A stretch of 64,000 bases of DNA. Origin: Andrena cerasifolii. Its lineage: Eukaryota; Arthropoda; Insecta; Hymenoptera; Andrenidae. Of the stretch, positions 36,410-48,059 are shown piece by piece. Under the pieces are notes generated by a model that was given only the letters and a program-made list of their open reading frames with translations, was not told where the DNA came from and searched no databases. Each line of letters begins with the position of its first letter. The first letter of the stretch is position 1. Made by a program: the position numbers and the translations under genes. Where the stretch lies: contig NC_135119.1 in assembly GCF_050908995.1 (NCBI RefSeq), positions 27,061,001 through 27,125,000 on the forward strand, read 5' to 3'.

Positions 36410-38360
36410 AGAAAACGAGGCTCCTCTGTTGCATCGAATGAGGAAAGGATATAGAAAGTCCTCTCGTTCCCAGCGAACATTATGCATGGATGCTGGAGGA
36501 TGCTACCGCTCATATCGGAATACGATTATTTAACATGGGAATGGTATTGTTACGTCGCTTTCCCCGAGATATCTATTGAATTCGCAGCAAATATCGCCAG
36601 TGCTGTCTCTAATAACTGAGTCGTTTCTAAGCATGGCTGAAAGTGGGTACCTTTGTTTTAAAAAATATACAGGTAGATATCGAACTTCTTTACTCAACGA
36701 ATTTACTGAAAATTGCAACGCGCAATCCACTCTACTCAGAGTAACTGACGCCAGGATAAAGTTCCTTTTGTTATGATCGGGTTCTATTGTTGAAATTGTT
36801 ACTTAATCCTTTATTAAATGGAAGGACTTGAATTTATACCACGGCACGATAAGAAGGCTCCTTGAAAATGTACAACGCAATCAGGGTGCGCGTTTGGGGA
36901 CTAGTAAATCCTGAAAGCGACTGAAATAACACGAGCAAAACTGTGGGACCGATGCGTCGTTAGATAAGTTGCTGAGAATATGACCACGGTTGAAGCGTAG
37001 GTAGATATTCATTGTATATACGCGTGCTTGGGACGATTTATCGGGACACTGTATACAACGAAGGGAAAAGCACTTTTACTGACTTCACCGACTTCTACAG
37101 TTGAGTTGAGTGTACTTCTCAGTCACTGTGGTATAATCTAGTGCACGCGACAAAACCATTGAAATTCCACAAAATCGATATTTCAGTTTGTGATATGAAC
37201 TACCATAAGATGCTAGGTGGTCTATCCTATACCTTCGTCTGTGACGTTACTTTCTGCGCGGAGAAATACGGTCGGAAGCGTTCAGATACTCTTCATTTCC
37301 GGCGAATTCCGTTCGGCGGACGTCGCTGCGCGATAACATGATAAGGTAAACTGTACAATGATTGGCCAGCCTAAGCGGAAATCCCAAGTGGAATGTTTAT
37401 ATTTTTTTGTGAATTTTTTCATGTGGTCTTAATTTTCAGTTATTATCAATGATTGTGGATTTCTCATTAAAGTAAAACATCTCGAGTACCTATTAAGTCT
37501 GTTATTTTAAAAATACTCAATAAAAAACAAAAATAGGCATAAAGGTGCAATCATTGGCACCCTAAAATTTGAGGTTATATAGAAGAACCAAGATAGATAT
37601 ATATAAAAAGTCAAAATATAACAGCAAATATACAGCAACAGATTTTGCCATAAAAAATAAATAGATTCGCTGACGTTACATTAGACGCATTGTGCTATTT
37701 AAAAATAATTTTTAAAACCAAAACGTAATGTTTCGCTTTGTAAAAATTTTGTATTAAATAAATAAATTTACCAATTATATTTAATATCTGTTTTTTCATT
37801 TACACAAGTTTTGCATAAATTAGGCAGGAATAATGATTTAGTTAAAGTTTTCTTGCGTTTTTGATAAATATTATCAACATTATTCCAAAAATATAATTTT
37901 TGCAATATTTTTTTCAATTTCTCGAGAATTCTCAAGAAATCTGATCTCATTTCTGGTTTCTCGAGAAACAAAAAATATCGAGAAATCAGGAACACTAGAT
38001 AGGGCCCAAATGAAACATACCGTTTTTCTAGTTTTGAGTCACTCTAAAAACCCACGAAGTTGCGTTCCAATCGGTGAGTTCGGGTTTGCGGTGTTCGCGC
38101 GTTAGTTACAAACCGACAAAATATACTTCCCTACCCCTTATCAAAATTTTAAGAAAACGCCTGAAACTCAGCCCTTTGTCCTACTTTGCGGTGTTGCCAG
38201 ATGTAAACTGCTGGGCTTTGCAGTGTTGTAGTGAAAGAAAAATAAGAGATTGTAAAAAAGTACTTTCTAAGCTTGGACTTCTTAATATTTGACATTTTAA
38301 TCAGTGCAGTGCCAGTATCAGTGCAGTTTACCCTACGGGAAGTCGAATTAGACGCGATTT
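36410..38360. other. no gene recognised
   Basis: Mostly AT-rich, especially 37400-38000. GGTGCAATCATTGGCACC near 37552 is a short hairpin. No repeat family was matched. Confidence 0.4.
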
Positions 38361-38369
38361 ACCCGCTCT

Positions 38370-38610
38370 GTGCCCCTGTATTTTCTCCTTTCTTTGCCCC
38401 GTTCCCTGTATTTTTTCCCTCTCTTTGCTCCCCTATATTTTCTGCTCTTTTTGCTCCCCTATATTTTCTGCTCTTTTTGCTTCCCTATATTTTCTCCTCT
38501 CTTTGCCCCTCTATTTCCACTTTATTTGTCTCCTCCGTTTCTCCACCCTTTGCCCCCAATTTTCCCTCCTCTTTGACCCCTCTTTTTGCCCCCTTTTTTT
38601 CGCCTCGTCC
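38370..38610 (+). repeat. pyrimidine-rich tandem repeat, about 30-bp unit
   Basis: Units such as TTTGCTCCCCTATATTTTCT followed by CTCTT repeat about seven times with increasing divergence. The plus strand is nearly all pyrimidine, which keeps four overlapping frames open. Those frames are not genes. Confidence 0.8.
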
Positions 38611-39365
38611 ACGTACGTCGGAGCATGACAGCGATATGAAGTTGATTGAATTCCGTGGAACTCCTCGCTCGATGCCCATAAATTTCGCATTCTCGTTCGG
38701 GGCTGCTCGCCGAAAGGCGCGCGGGGGCAGGGCGGAGGGCGAGTATGGAAATCGATCGAGTAGATACGCGAAAGGGAAAAGCGTGACGTGAGAAAGGAAA
38801 CATCGACAGGCTCCCCCTGGGTTCAACAAGATTCTCGATTCACGACGCCGCGCCAGCCCTCCGAACGCATTTCTCATTCATGAATCTCCGGGATTCCTTC
38901 CTCCCTTTTTTCCCTATTTTTCGGGGGATTAGATGACGTGGCGATACTCTGAACATTTTCTGAAGATGCAGCTGAAATCTCGTGCATTGAATATCGGGAA
39001 ACTCTCCCGGGGCATCAAGGGTTTTTGGATGGATTTGGATGCGAATAAAGGTAGGTGATCGAGTTCCGCTTAATTCTGTCAAAGGTGGAACTCAGTTCGA
39101 TCTCTGTTATGTAGAATTTTCACAAAGATAGAACTAGAATTCATTGACAATTCCATCATATCACTCGCAACACAATTATCTTGTAACAGGATTAGCTTGC
39201 AAAACAGCAGGAATGTTGAACCTCGCCAACTCGTCACTTAATTAACACAATGTAGATTTTGTGATGTAATACAGAGGAGTTACTACTATTATTATTGTAG
39301 GAGTTCGACGTTTAGGAACGAACTACATACGCTGCAAGTGTGGCACAATAGGTGGCGCCGCTTAA

Positions 39366-40093
39366 GGAACTGTTCCGGTCTAAAGTCCATAAAAATATGT
39401 GATTTTTAGGAATTAATTAAAGGAAAACTACTATATATAATTTAATGGGACTTTTTGCATTGTATTAAGAATGTTATACGTTATAGAAATATATTTTTGT
39501 TTTATAATTAATCATTGCAGACGGCACTTGGGAGTCGTTAAAGTCGAGGCGTCAAAAAATTCATCCAAATCGATGGGACCTGTATCTTCAAAAGTTATTA
39601 TCCGATTCGACTGAAACTTTTTTTATTTTGAAGAATATACTTCTGGCTAGGGAGAAACTAGAACAAATTACAAAAATGACATTTTTTTTAGAAAATAACG
39701 ACACTTGAAGTTTGAAACCCTTGTTTCCCTATATTTTTCGACCTTTCAACGCCTTTAAAAATTATAAATTTTCAATTTTTTCAAATTGTACTTGTCTATC
39801 CACGAGCCAGAAGTATATTCTTCAAAAGAAAAAAGTTTCAGTCGAATCGGATGATAACATTTGGAAATACAGGTTCCACCGATTTTGAGCACTATTTCGA
39901 GATAAACGCGTTTATAAAGTTTTGCGTGAGTGTCGATTGGCCGGGTGTTACCCGTGCATTTGCCGCTTCTCAAATGCCTATAACTTCGGAAATTTTACGA
40001 ATTCCAACAAATCCTTTTAAACACGTATTCCTAAAAGGTTGAACATTCGAAAAGTTAAATAAAAAAAATTGATTTTTAGACCGGAACCTCCCC
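39366..40093. mobile_element. TTAA-type element C (728 bp)
   Basis: Flanked by TTAA (39362-39365) and ATAA (40094-40097). Ends are GGAACTGTTCCGGTCTAAA and, reverse-complemented, GGGGAGGTTCCGGTCTAAA (15 of 19). An internal inverted repeat (about 39567-39650 with 39803-39886) includes ATCCGATTCGACTGAAAC and AAGAATATACTTCTGGCT. No transposase frame is present. Confidence 0.75.
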
Positions 40094-40149
40094 ATAAGTA
40101 GAGTCCGAAACAGAGATTTCGGGGAGTCGGTGTTGAGAGAATCGGTTAA

Positions 40150-40818
40150 GGGAGGACCCCACCCAGAAGCCACTAAAAAGTTTGGGATTTTTTTGTTCGT
40201 ATAAATAAAAATATTGGGCTTGTATTTTTTACATAGTGTTAAAGCAATCTTTATTTTGATAGAATTTTTTTTTTATAGAAAATTGTACATAATGGCCTCC
40301 CGGAGCACTGCAAAAAAAAACTGGCCCACACTCCCGGGAATGACTGGATCATCTGAGAAGGAAATACAACAAAGATATATAAACAGAAATATATTCTCTA
40401 CAACCTAGCGTAGGATTTTCTCAAAATTCGAATTATTTTGGAAATTGTAGCAGTTTGAAGAATTGACTTTAATTTTTTACATAAAAATTTGCACTGAAAC
40501 GCTTGTAAAAAATCGAATAATTGAAATATCAATAAAATCCTACGCTGGGTTGTAGGGAATATATTCCTGTTTATATACCGTTGTTGTATTTCCTTCTCAG
40601 ATGATCCAATCATTCCCGGGAGTGTGGATCAATTTTTTGCAGTGCTCTGGGAAGCCATTTTGATCGCCACCATTTTGTACAATTTTCCATAAAGAACAAA
40701 ATTTTCTATCAAAACAAAGATTGCTTTAACACTATGTAAAAAATCCATGCCCAATATTTTTATTTGTACGAACAAAAAAATCCCAAACTTTTTAGTGGCT
40801 TCTAGGTGGGGTTCCCCC
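40150..40818. mobile_element. TTAA-flanked giant foldback element D (669 bp)
   Basis: Exact TTAA on both sides (40146-40149, 40819-40822). Ends GGGAGGACCCCACCCAGAAG and GGGGGAACCCCACCTAGAAG match at 17 of 20. The arms extend about 270 bp on each side (left to about 40420, right from about 40545), leaving a small AT-rich loop. Both arms encode versions of a peptide containing SSEKEIQQRYINRNIF because they are inverted copies; this is not evidence of a protein. The right arm has about 14 extra bases near 40665. Confidence 0.85.
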
Positions 40819-40889
40819 TTAAGGCGGCTGACCAGCGCGCAGTGGATCCGAAGATCGTGGATTCGATCGCCCGAGGTTCCCTTTTTCTC

Positions 40890-42320
40890 GCACATTATTA
40901 TATTAAAACTCCATAACAATCCTTTCGTACACAACCAAAAAATTAAAATTCCACCAAAATTCTTCTACACAGATTTAAATCCTTATACAATTAAAATTCT
41001 ACCAGAATTCCCAAAACAGCCCCTCAACTTCTCCGCACCTATACTTCAGTTCGATTCACCCCAAACCCCGAACAAGAGTAGCACTAAAAGAAATCCGCAG
41101 GTGCAGTGTCCACAGTGCCCATCGCGCAGCCCTTTACGTTGCCTCAGTATCCACTCAGCTCCATGTCTCTCTCAGCTACCGAATGACCCCTCGGACGCGA
41201 CGTCGTCACGCGACCCGAACACCATTTCGCGAGTAACACTCGAAGAGTTTTCCACGGTGGACGGTTCCATGGGAGGAGCCGGGATATCCCGGCGCGGAGA
41301 GCGCTCGTAAAAGCAACCTGCACGACTTATCCAGCGGGTACTGGAAGTGGGTGGACACAATGGGACACGGAGGCGCAAGCTGCCTCCGCTAAAGCGCACG
41401 CGGCACTTGGAAACTCGAGTCGCTGAATTATCTGAGTTAGCAGGAATCGCCCGGAGCGCTCGCTAGGCTCGAGATACCAGCTCGTCGACTGCATACTCGG
41501 GTAAACTCGTCCGTCTGCAGCTTCGAATAATTAATAGGGAAGCGTTTCGGGGTGAAAACGCTCGTGTGTGCCCTCCGTGCACCCCTGCGAGTGGACGTGC
41601 AAGTTTCATGGACTGTAAGAAATCCTTCTCGCCCATTCCGAATGGACGGAGCTTGCGCCGGGCTCGGCGATGCGTTTAAGTGGGTTAACATGCGCCTCGG
41701 GCACGGCGGAACAATGCTGAAGAATTGCTTGCGAGATCTTAAGATACGGTCCTGGGACTTTGGCCGAGACGCCTTTCGTTTCTTCTGTTTACGCAATTTG
41801 GGAACCTTTCCTACGAGGACTTTGCAGCGCGACGAGTGGAAATTGAGGTGTGTCGAAGCGGGCAGAGCTGGGGTGTGATTACTGCTCTCATAAGTAGGTT
41901 AGTGTGTGTTTAAAGACGCCAGGCAGCCGTTTTTGTCTAAACTGAAGCATTTCTTTTTCAATTAATTACAATGAAATAAATTCAAGCTGAGACTTGTTCT
42001 CCGATACATTGTTTATTAATATCGTAAGCTTTAAAAAAATATGTTTGTTTCGCCAAAAATGAGGATTATAGTTGGCGCTACAAACGGATCATTACAGAAG
42101 CTTTTTAAAATCGTTTTGCAGCGATTTTAATGACACGAAACGAAATTCAGCGAGTTAATTGTAAATTCGACTTTAGAATGCCTCTGGTTCTACACCGAAC
42201 CTGCATAAAAGAAGCAAAATTATGAAAATTGCGAACAGGTGATTTTTCAAAAAAGTGCGATTTTCGAAAGTGCGACAGAGTCTCTTTCTCACTCAAAACG
42301 ACTGCCTACCACAGCCCAAC
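40890..42320. other. no gene recognised
   Basis: C-rich then CpG-rich (41100-41870), then AT-rich. The 187-codon frame at 40747-41310 begins inside element D and crosses the SINE, so it is a composite of repeat sequence. A block near 41790 (TTTACGCAATTTGGGAACC) resembles the units at 42326-42567. Confidence 0.45.
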
Positions 42321-42325
42321 CCGCT

Positions 42326-42567
42326 CAAGAAATTCTATTTATTTAGGCAATTGTGGTATTTTCCATGAAAACAATTTGCAGCACGAGTAGCAGTGCAAGT
42401 ACTTGTACCTACGCATCACCTACATTATACTCCCATAACAAGGTTTCTCTGAGCTCGGGAAACAGTAGAAAACACAGAAGAACCTCCCACGAGATCCTAT
42501 TTAAATATTTACGCAATTGTAGAACTTCCCTTGAAAACACTTCGCAGCGCAACGTGTAGTAATAGAA
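42326..42567 (+). repeat. diverged direct duplication, about 167-bp period
   Basis: Blocks at about 42330-42400 and 42495-42565 share CTATTTA, GCAATTGTRG, CCNTGAAAACA and TTYGCAGC in order. A third diverged copy may lie at 41775-41845. No frame is kept. Confidence 0.45.
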
Positions 42568-42614
42568 GCACCCTAAAAAGGACACAGCTTGCGCCGGATC
42601 TAGTACGCTATAAC

Positions 42615-42747
42615 CAGAGATATTCGAAATTTGTATTGAAATAAATCGAATAACGAATAAAAGTTAAGAAAAAAAAAAAATTATCGTCATGTTAATTTAA
42701 ATAATTTATCATCAATTTTATTTAAATCAGAGTTTTGCCCATCTCTG
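42615..42747. mobile_element. hAT-like miniature element, decayed copy
   Basis: The right end reverse-complemented reads CAGAGATGGGCAAAA; the left end keeps only CAGAGAT. The interior (AATCGAATAACGAAT, AAAGTTAA, TATCGTC) is homologous to 21120-21279. No clean target-site duplication remains. Confidence 0.65.
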
Positions 42748-43515
42748 CCTACGATTAACGTACCCCGCGTGCAAGGTACGACAGAGCCGAGAATAACCGC
42801 TACACGGATCCCAAAACTTCCTAGGATAACGAATGTTAATAGCGTCACTGTGAAAGGGCAACGATGCTCTGTCGCGAGAAAGTGGGCAGTTGGGAGGGAA
42901 ATGGATTGCAGAGCGACTCGGCGCGAGCACGTGCGAGGGGCACAATGATCCGCGATCGTTGTAGAAATTAGTGCACTTTGGCTTTCACCACTTGGGAACG
43001 GCCGTTTAACCGGCCGAGTAAATAGACGCCACTATCAGATCCCGTGTCACGAAAGCGCGACACGCGAGCATGTTTTTGAATTAACACGTTACGACTCAAC
43101 GAGCCGCGTGGCATTGATCGAAGGCTTGGATCGCGACGATAAAGGGGGGAGGCACGATCCCCTTCCTCCTTGTTTGCCTCTGTATCCTCGCGCGGGCACA
43201 TCGGAGCTTCGGGATCGGAATTTTCGCTATTAACGCTGCTAATTCGCTTGTATTATGCAGTCGAGATTAGGGGGCTGCTTTGAATTGCAAAACGGTACTA
43301 GCTTATTCTTTAACACCTCGCTGGACAGGGGTTGCTGCGATCTGAGGAAACAGTTGCCTCGCGTTTTGACGTCTGTGGTGGTGTTCGGGGGTATCTATAG
43401 AGCTGTTTACTGTTTCTGGAATGAAGGATGGTGGGACGAGTTGGAATTGCGAATGAAGAGGAGTGGAGGAGAGCAGCAGTATGATTTACGCTCTGCCACC
43501 GAAGGTCATTCGTAG

Positions 43516-43881
43516 CTGAGTTGGGCAAAATATAATCTAATCACGAATTATAAATGACGATTAAAATGTAATTATGTAATCGATTACATGTTATTTTCTC
43601 TAATTGTTAATTTAGGTTGAGAAAATTGTGGTCAACGCGTAGACTACGTTTCCTTAGATCCCTACGCACATAATACTATATTTCTCCAGATCTCCACATG
43701 CGTAGTTGCCAAAGTGTGGTCAATTACCTACATACATTAACAATTATGGAAAATAATGTAGAATCAATTACACAATTTTGTCAACTACCTAAATTAACGA
43801 TTACACAAAATAATATGTAATCAATTACACAATTACATTTTAATCGTAATTTGTAAGTAGATTACATTTTGCCCAACTCTG
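43516..43881. mobile_element. hAT-like foldback element carrying palindrome-core units
   Basis: Ends CTGAGTTGGGCAAAATATA and, reverse-complemented, CAGAGTTGGGCAAAATGTA. Arms extend over about 100 bp (GATTAAAATGTAATT, AATTTAGGT). Flanks ATTCGTAG (43508-43515) and ATTGATAG (43882-43889) match at 6 of 8, consistent with an aged 8-bp hAT duplication. The loop (about 43635-43720) holds units of the CGCGTAGTACTACG family (GCGTAGACTACG, TAGATCCCTACGCAC). Confidence 0.75.
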
Positions 43882-43949
43882 ATTGATAGGCAGTGGAGAT
43901 TGTGTATAACGCAATGAGTACTTTTTAGCATCGATTTATAAACATTTTA

Positions 43950-43952
<3 letters not shown>

Positions 43953-43996
<44 letters not shown>
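43953..43996 (+). repeat. (ATT)n microsatellite
   Basis: About 14 uninterrupted ATT units in an AT-rich stretch. Confidence 0.9.
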
Positions 43997-44223
43997 TCTG
44001 AAATCAACGGGTGAACCCCTTTAGTATGCAGAATACATTGTGGTTAATATTAAGTTAAATAGCACACTGCATTAATAAGTATAATAGTACTATATACTAT
44101 TTTATTGTGAGATTAAGGTTTGGGGTTCCTGTGTTGCGATAGTTGAGTATGAAACTTTTGAGAAGTGCCTGGAATAAATGTTGATATATATGATAGTTCT
44201 AAGTTAAAGGGCGTTATAGATGT

Positions 44224-44375
44224 GGGGTCCATTTTGACCCATCCTAAATATTAAACTACATGTGTTACTCATCATTGGTATTATTTCTTGAAGAGACCAA
44301 GAATTTTATATCAAAATCCGAAGAAGTTTGTTCGGATGTATGCACGAACACGATTGTGGACCCTCAAAGGGTTAA
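44224..44375. mobile_element. possible element with GGGTCCA ends
   Basis: Left motif GGGGTCCATTTTGACCCAT is the same as the left end at 51763. On the right GTGGACCCTCAAAGGGTTAA lies in inverted orientation, but the arms match only over GGGTCCA. Limits are uncertain. Confidence 0.35.
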
Positions 44376-44531
44376 AACGGAGTATATTATAGGAAACCAG
44401 TTGAATAAAGTATAATATACTGCAACGACCCTTATACGTATAAAATAACAAGCCAACGATCGCAATACCTACTCGTAGTTCTCCATTACAGGATTCCCTC
44501 AGCCCCCATTTATTTTTCTTTGTTTTATCAG

Positions 44532-44547
44532 TCGACGATAAATACAC
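44532..44547 (+). other. possible 16-nt microexon
   Basis: TATTTTTCTTTGTTTTATCAG, a near-ideal acceptor tract, ends at 44531 and GTAAGTATC, a near-ideal donor, starts at 44548. Microexons of this size exist in insect neural genes, but no frame can be tested in 16 bases. Chance is a real alternative. Confidence 0.15.
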
Positions 44548-45664
44548 GTAAGTATCAGGCAGTAGCAGCTAATGCATCACTCGACGCGACGATCCATCAA
44601 GCGGATAAAAAACGCGCGAGACGGTTCTATTGTCACGCGACTTTCAGCGTTGAAACCGATGTTCGTGTCGACCCTGTCAGCGGCTGCTTCTACGAACGAG
44701 CGTGTACTCGTGTCCTGCTCGTACAATACACTTCCTGCCCCTTATCGAACCTCTCCGGGATTTCTTATCGCGTACACCACTGTCCTCTATTTTTAATTAA
44801 ATTTCACATTGCCGTTGATTCGCGCCGTTGCAAATATATATAAATATACCTAAATAGTTTCTGCAAGCAGTAACGAGACAGTTTCAATAAATAAGGGGGC
44901 GAGGCGGGCGTAGAATAACGAGATTGTAGAAAATAATTAAATGAGGGAACGAATCGGAATAATATATCGACGGTGATGAAAGAAGATTTTCGAGGCTCGT
45001 ATTTTAAAGGGAAAGAATCGATGGGGCTGCATAATGATCGAAGACGCGGCCGTAATGCGCCGCGCCGCGCCGTGCCCCAAAGAATCGCACGATTTATCGG
45101 GGGAACGTATTCATTAAACAGGAAAACAGGCACAAGTGTCGCTCGACCTCGTTACGCTCGCGCAATTATGTCAGACCCTCTTGCATTCTTGAAAATGTAG
45201 GAAATTGAAGGAAATAGGGAAAGGGGGGATGCTGGTGGGGGCAGCTCCATTAAATTCATCTTCGTCCCCGCGTAAAAAGGTCTTGTCTCCCTTCGATACA
45301 ATTCTCACTGGAGCGTGCAGCCGTTCGCAGTCACGGCCCGCTGACTTTCAAGTTGGAGCTCTAAAAGAAGAGGGAAGTGACCCATTTTTTATGCCGAATC
45401 AGAGCTTCCCCCGCCCACCCTTAATTAATAAACCCCGCGAAAACCTGGCGCGTGCACGGGATACGCAGACACTGGCGCGGTGCTTGGGGATTATTACGTG
45501 GGAAGAGGTTTCGTTAGGCTGCAATTCAAGTGGAATATTTGTTTTATTTGCGGTGCACCCACTTGTTCGGGATTATAAGGTTCTGAAATTTTTGGGGGTC
45601 GAGGGTGTAATGATTTGGTACTTGGGATGTTTTAGAGTTTTAGACTTTGGGTGTTCCTCCTGAA

Positions 45665-46010
45665 TCATGATATGCGTAATACTACATTTCCTGAGTCTAC
45701 GCGAGTTAATATTAGGTTTTCTTAGATCTCTACGCGAGTAGTACTATCTCCCCTAAATCTCTATACGCGTAGTACTATATTTCCCTAGATCTTCACGCGC
45801 GTAGTATGTACTACGCTCCCCTAGATCTCTACGCGCATAATACTATATTTCTCTAGATCTCCACATGCGTAGTGCAACGACCCCCTAAATCTCCCCACGC
45901 CTCGCACTGCGTTCTCTTATATCTCCGTAAACGTAGCCCCACGTCCTCTTATATCTCCACACTCCCAGTACATACTACTTTCCCCTAAATCTCACTAATC
46001 CCCGCAGAAA
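45665..46010. repeat. palindrome-core array 2 (about 35-40-bp units)
   Basis: About nine units with the pattern TACGCGYGTAGTACTAYRTTYCCCTAGATCTCTACGCG. Cores are mostly decayed on one arm (GCGTAGTACTATA). One is expanded to GTAGTATGTACTACG. The spacer, CCCTAGATCTCTACGC, differs from array 1 but equals that of array 3. Confidence 0.8.
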
Positions 46011-46190
46011 TTTCCGGATCAACCCCGCGCCTAGTGTCTTAATCGAGGGAGAACCGTCGCAGGACACAGCTTGTCGCCGGATGGACACTCGGTGCTCGTA
46101 CTTCCGAAAGAAATAATAGCCCAAGGGTGGCCGTGAAGAGGCGCGAAAGGAGAAAACGAGGGCAGATGATGGGCCTCCACTCGGCCGTCG

Positions 46191-46216
46191 TCTCTCTCTC
46201 TCTCTCTCTCTCTCTC
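46191..46216 (+). repeat. (TC)n microsatellite
   Basis: Thirteen TC dinucleotides in a row. Confidence 0.95.
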
Positions 46217-46809
46217 GAGTTAAGTGGTTAGCTCGGGAAGCGGTTTCGATTAGCCAGCTCGTTGAACCCGTGGACTCGACTAGCGACGTCGACGATCGGC
46301 GTCGCGCAGGAGGCCCCGCGAGGATTCCAACCGTAGCATCCTTCTTCCTCCTCCTCTGCTCCCGCGCCAACCCCCTTCGACGCTCTATATATCGCATTTC
46401 TCTGGTCGTGATCTATGACGACGTAAATTCGCCGGATGGCGAAACTGGGGGCAATTGTTTTCTGAGAACGGTCGTTCGATTCCTTGACCATTCCACCGAT
46501 AGGTAGATGATTTCAGTTTGACGAGGATCAGGCTAGTGATTCTGGTTTTCTAACTGAGATTGTGTACGAGGAAAGAAGGATTTGGAATAAAAATTTCAGT
46601 TCTTCCATGCCTCGAGTTTAGAACTTCTGTAATTCTTGGTATCGGAACTCTTGAATTTGTTCTAGTTGGTAATGGGTAAGAAAGTTCCAAATTCTAAGTA
46701 CAACTTAAGGTGGGACTCCTATTTTGGGGGATAAAAACATAGCAAAATTTGGAAATTTTGTTCGAAGAGACTAGTGATACGATTTATCTCAATTTGGACC
46801 ACGTTTTTC

Positions 46810-47148
46810 ACCACGATTTCACGTGAAACAACGAATTTTAGAAAGCATTATTAATATTTTTGTTTATAACATTTTTCTAGTTGTTTAAGCAATTGATAAA
46901 ACTTTTACCAGTTGATAGATCTAATTAAAAGAAGTAACTTTTGTCTTGAAATTTCTTTTCTATATCTTACAGATTGCGAGTTAGAAAATAAAATCGAAAA
47001 ATAGCCGAATCTTCAGGGGTTAATTTCACCCCCTTAGTGTGATTTTGGGCAGCAAAAAAAATGCGTTGTAATCAGGAGGACATTCCCTACATATCCACAA
47101 AGTTTCAGAATTTTTTGAATTTTCGGGTTCGGGATCTTCCCTTGTCAG
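46810..47148 (-). repeat. dispersed repeat R1, long inverted copy
   Basis: Reverse complement of 30069-30395 over most of its length, ending in the same CTGACAAGGGAAGATCCC boundary. Flanking sequence down to CTTAAGGTGGGACTCC at 46705 may belong to the same element, since AAGGTGGGACTCC weakly resembles the AAGGGAAGATCCC end in inverted orientation. Confidence 0.7.
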
Positions 47149-47297
47149 AAAGGTGCGAACCTACCCCCTGACAACCGACCACCTCGATTTAAATACGAAA
47201 ATCGCGAAACTTGATGCCACGTTAGCCCGTAGACCGCGTAAACACCCCCCAAAATGATATTTCAGCTCGTCGTTAACCGCTTTCTCGTTTGTTGCAG

Positions 47298-47384
47298 AAT
47301 CCTTGAGAGCCCAGCGAGGAATCCCAGTCAGCGGTGCGAGCTGAAAGACGAAAAGCCAAAGGGAGCAGGTGCACGGCGCGGAGG
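47298..47384 (+). CDS. candidate internal exon, 87 bp
   Basis: Acceptor TTTCTCGTTTGTTGCAG ends at 47297 and donor GAGG|GTGAGTACC follows 47384. One frame is open through the exon, including SPARNPSQRCELKDEKPK, rich in charged and polar residues; the other two have stops. Length is a multiple of three. It could be a coding exon, a 5' untranslated exon or part of a non-coding RNA. No family is recognised. Confidence 0.35.
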
Positions 47385-47779
47385 GTGAGTACCGCCTGGC
47401 GTACGTTTTAAGAATTTCAGCCGAGGAGGGTGTGTATCCGTCGAAGAAGGCTGCCTAACAAACTCAAACGGAATTCCGCTTATGACATACCTTTTTTCAT
47501 CCGACGAACGTGTTTGCCGACAGCTTATTCCCTCCCGAGCCTCTGTCTTCGGTAAACACGCCCTCCTGAAAATCCAACCCTTGCAGTCGCACTGGTGCGC
47601 CCCACCTCGATGCATAATGCACGGAAGGGTGCTTACAGGGCTCCGCGAGCGACTCTGCAATACTATTCACTTTCGTGACCGATATGTGACATAGATTCAG
47701 GGACCGTCGAATAAAAGACACGAAGAAACCTCTTCTCTAGAGAAATATAAATATACGTATTACATTTGAGGAGTTTGAA

Positions 47780-48054
47780 GAACTATTTGGAGAATTATTT
47801 AAAGAACTATTTGGAGAATTATTTAAAGAACTATTTGGAGAATTATTTAAAGAACTATTTGGAGAATTATTTAAAGAACTATTTGGAGAATTATTTAAAG
47901 AACTATTTGGAGAATTATTTAAAGAACTATTTAGAGAATTATTTAAAGAACTATTTGGAGAATTATTTAAAGAACTATTTGGAGAATTATTTAAAGAACT
48001 ATTTAGAGAATTATTTAAAGAACTATTTGGAGAATTATTTAAAGAACTATTTGA
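47780..48054. repeat. 24-bp minisatellite, about 11.5 copies
   Basis: Unit GAACTATTTGGAGAATTATT plus TAAA, nearly identical between copies; variants carry TTTAGAG instead of TTTGGAG. Because 24 is a multiple of three and the unit has no stop in one frame per strand, both strands show long frames, (KNYLENYL)n on plus and (NSSLNNSP)n on minus. These are artefacts of the repeat. Confidence 0.95.
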
Positions 48055-48059
48055 AGCAG

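Larger units (their letters stand above)
39300..40885 (+). mobile_element. tRNA-like SINE split by two TTAA elements
   Basis: SINE pieces lie at 39300-39361 (TTCGACGTTTAGGAACG...), 40098-40145 (...GAGTCGGTGTTGAGAG...) and 40823-40885 (GGCGGCTGAC...GATCGTGGATTCGATCG-CCCGAG). Joined in order they align with the uninterrupted copy at 25535-25740. The gaps are exactly elements C (39366-40093) and D (40150-40818). The B box here has decayed (GGATTCGATCG), so this copy is unlikely to be transcribed by RNA polymerase III. Confidence 0.7.

Noticed and set aside
40747..41310. 187-codon plus-strand frame
   Set aside because: Begins inside foldback element D and crosses the SINE tail, so it is a repeat composite.
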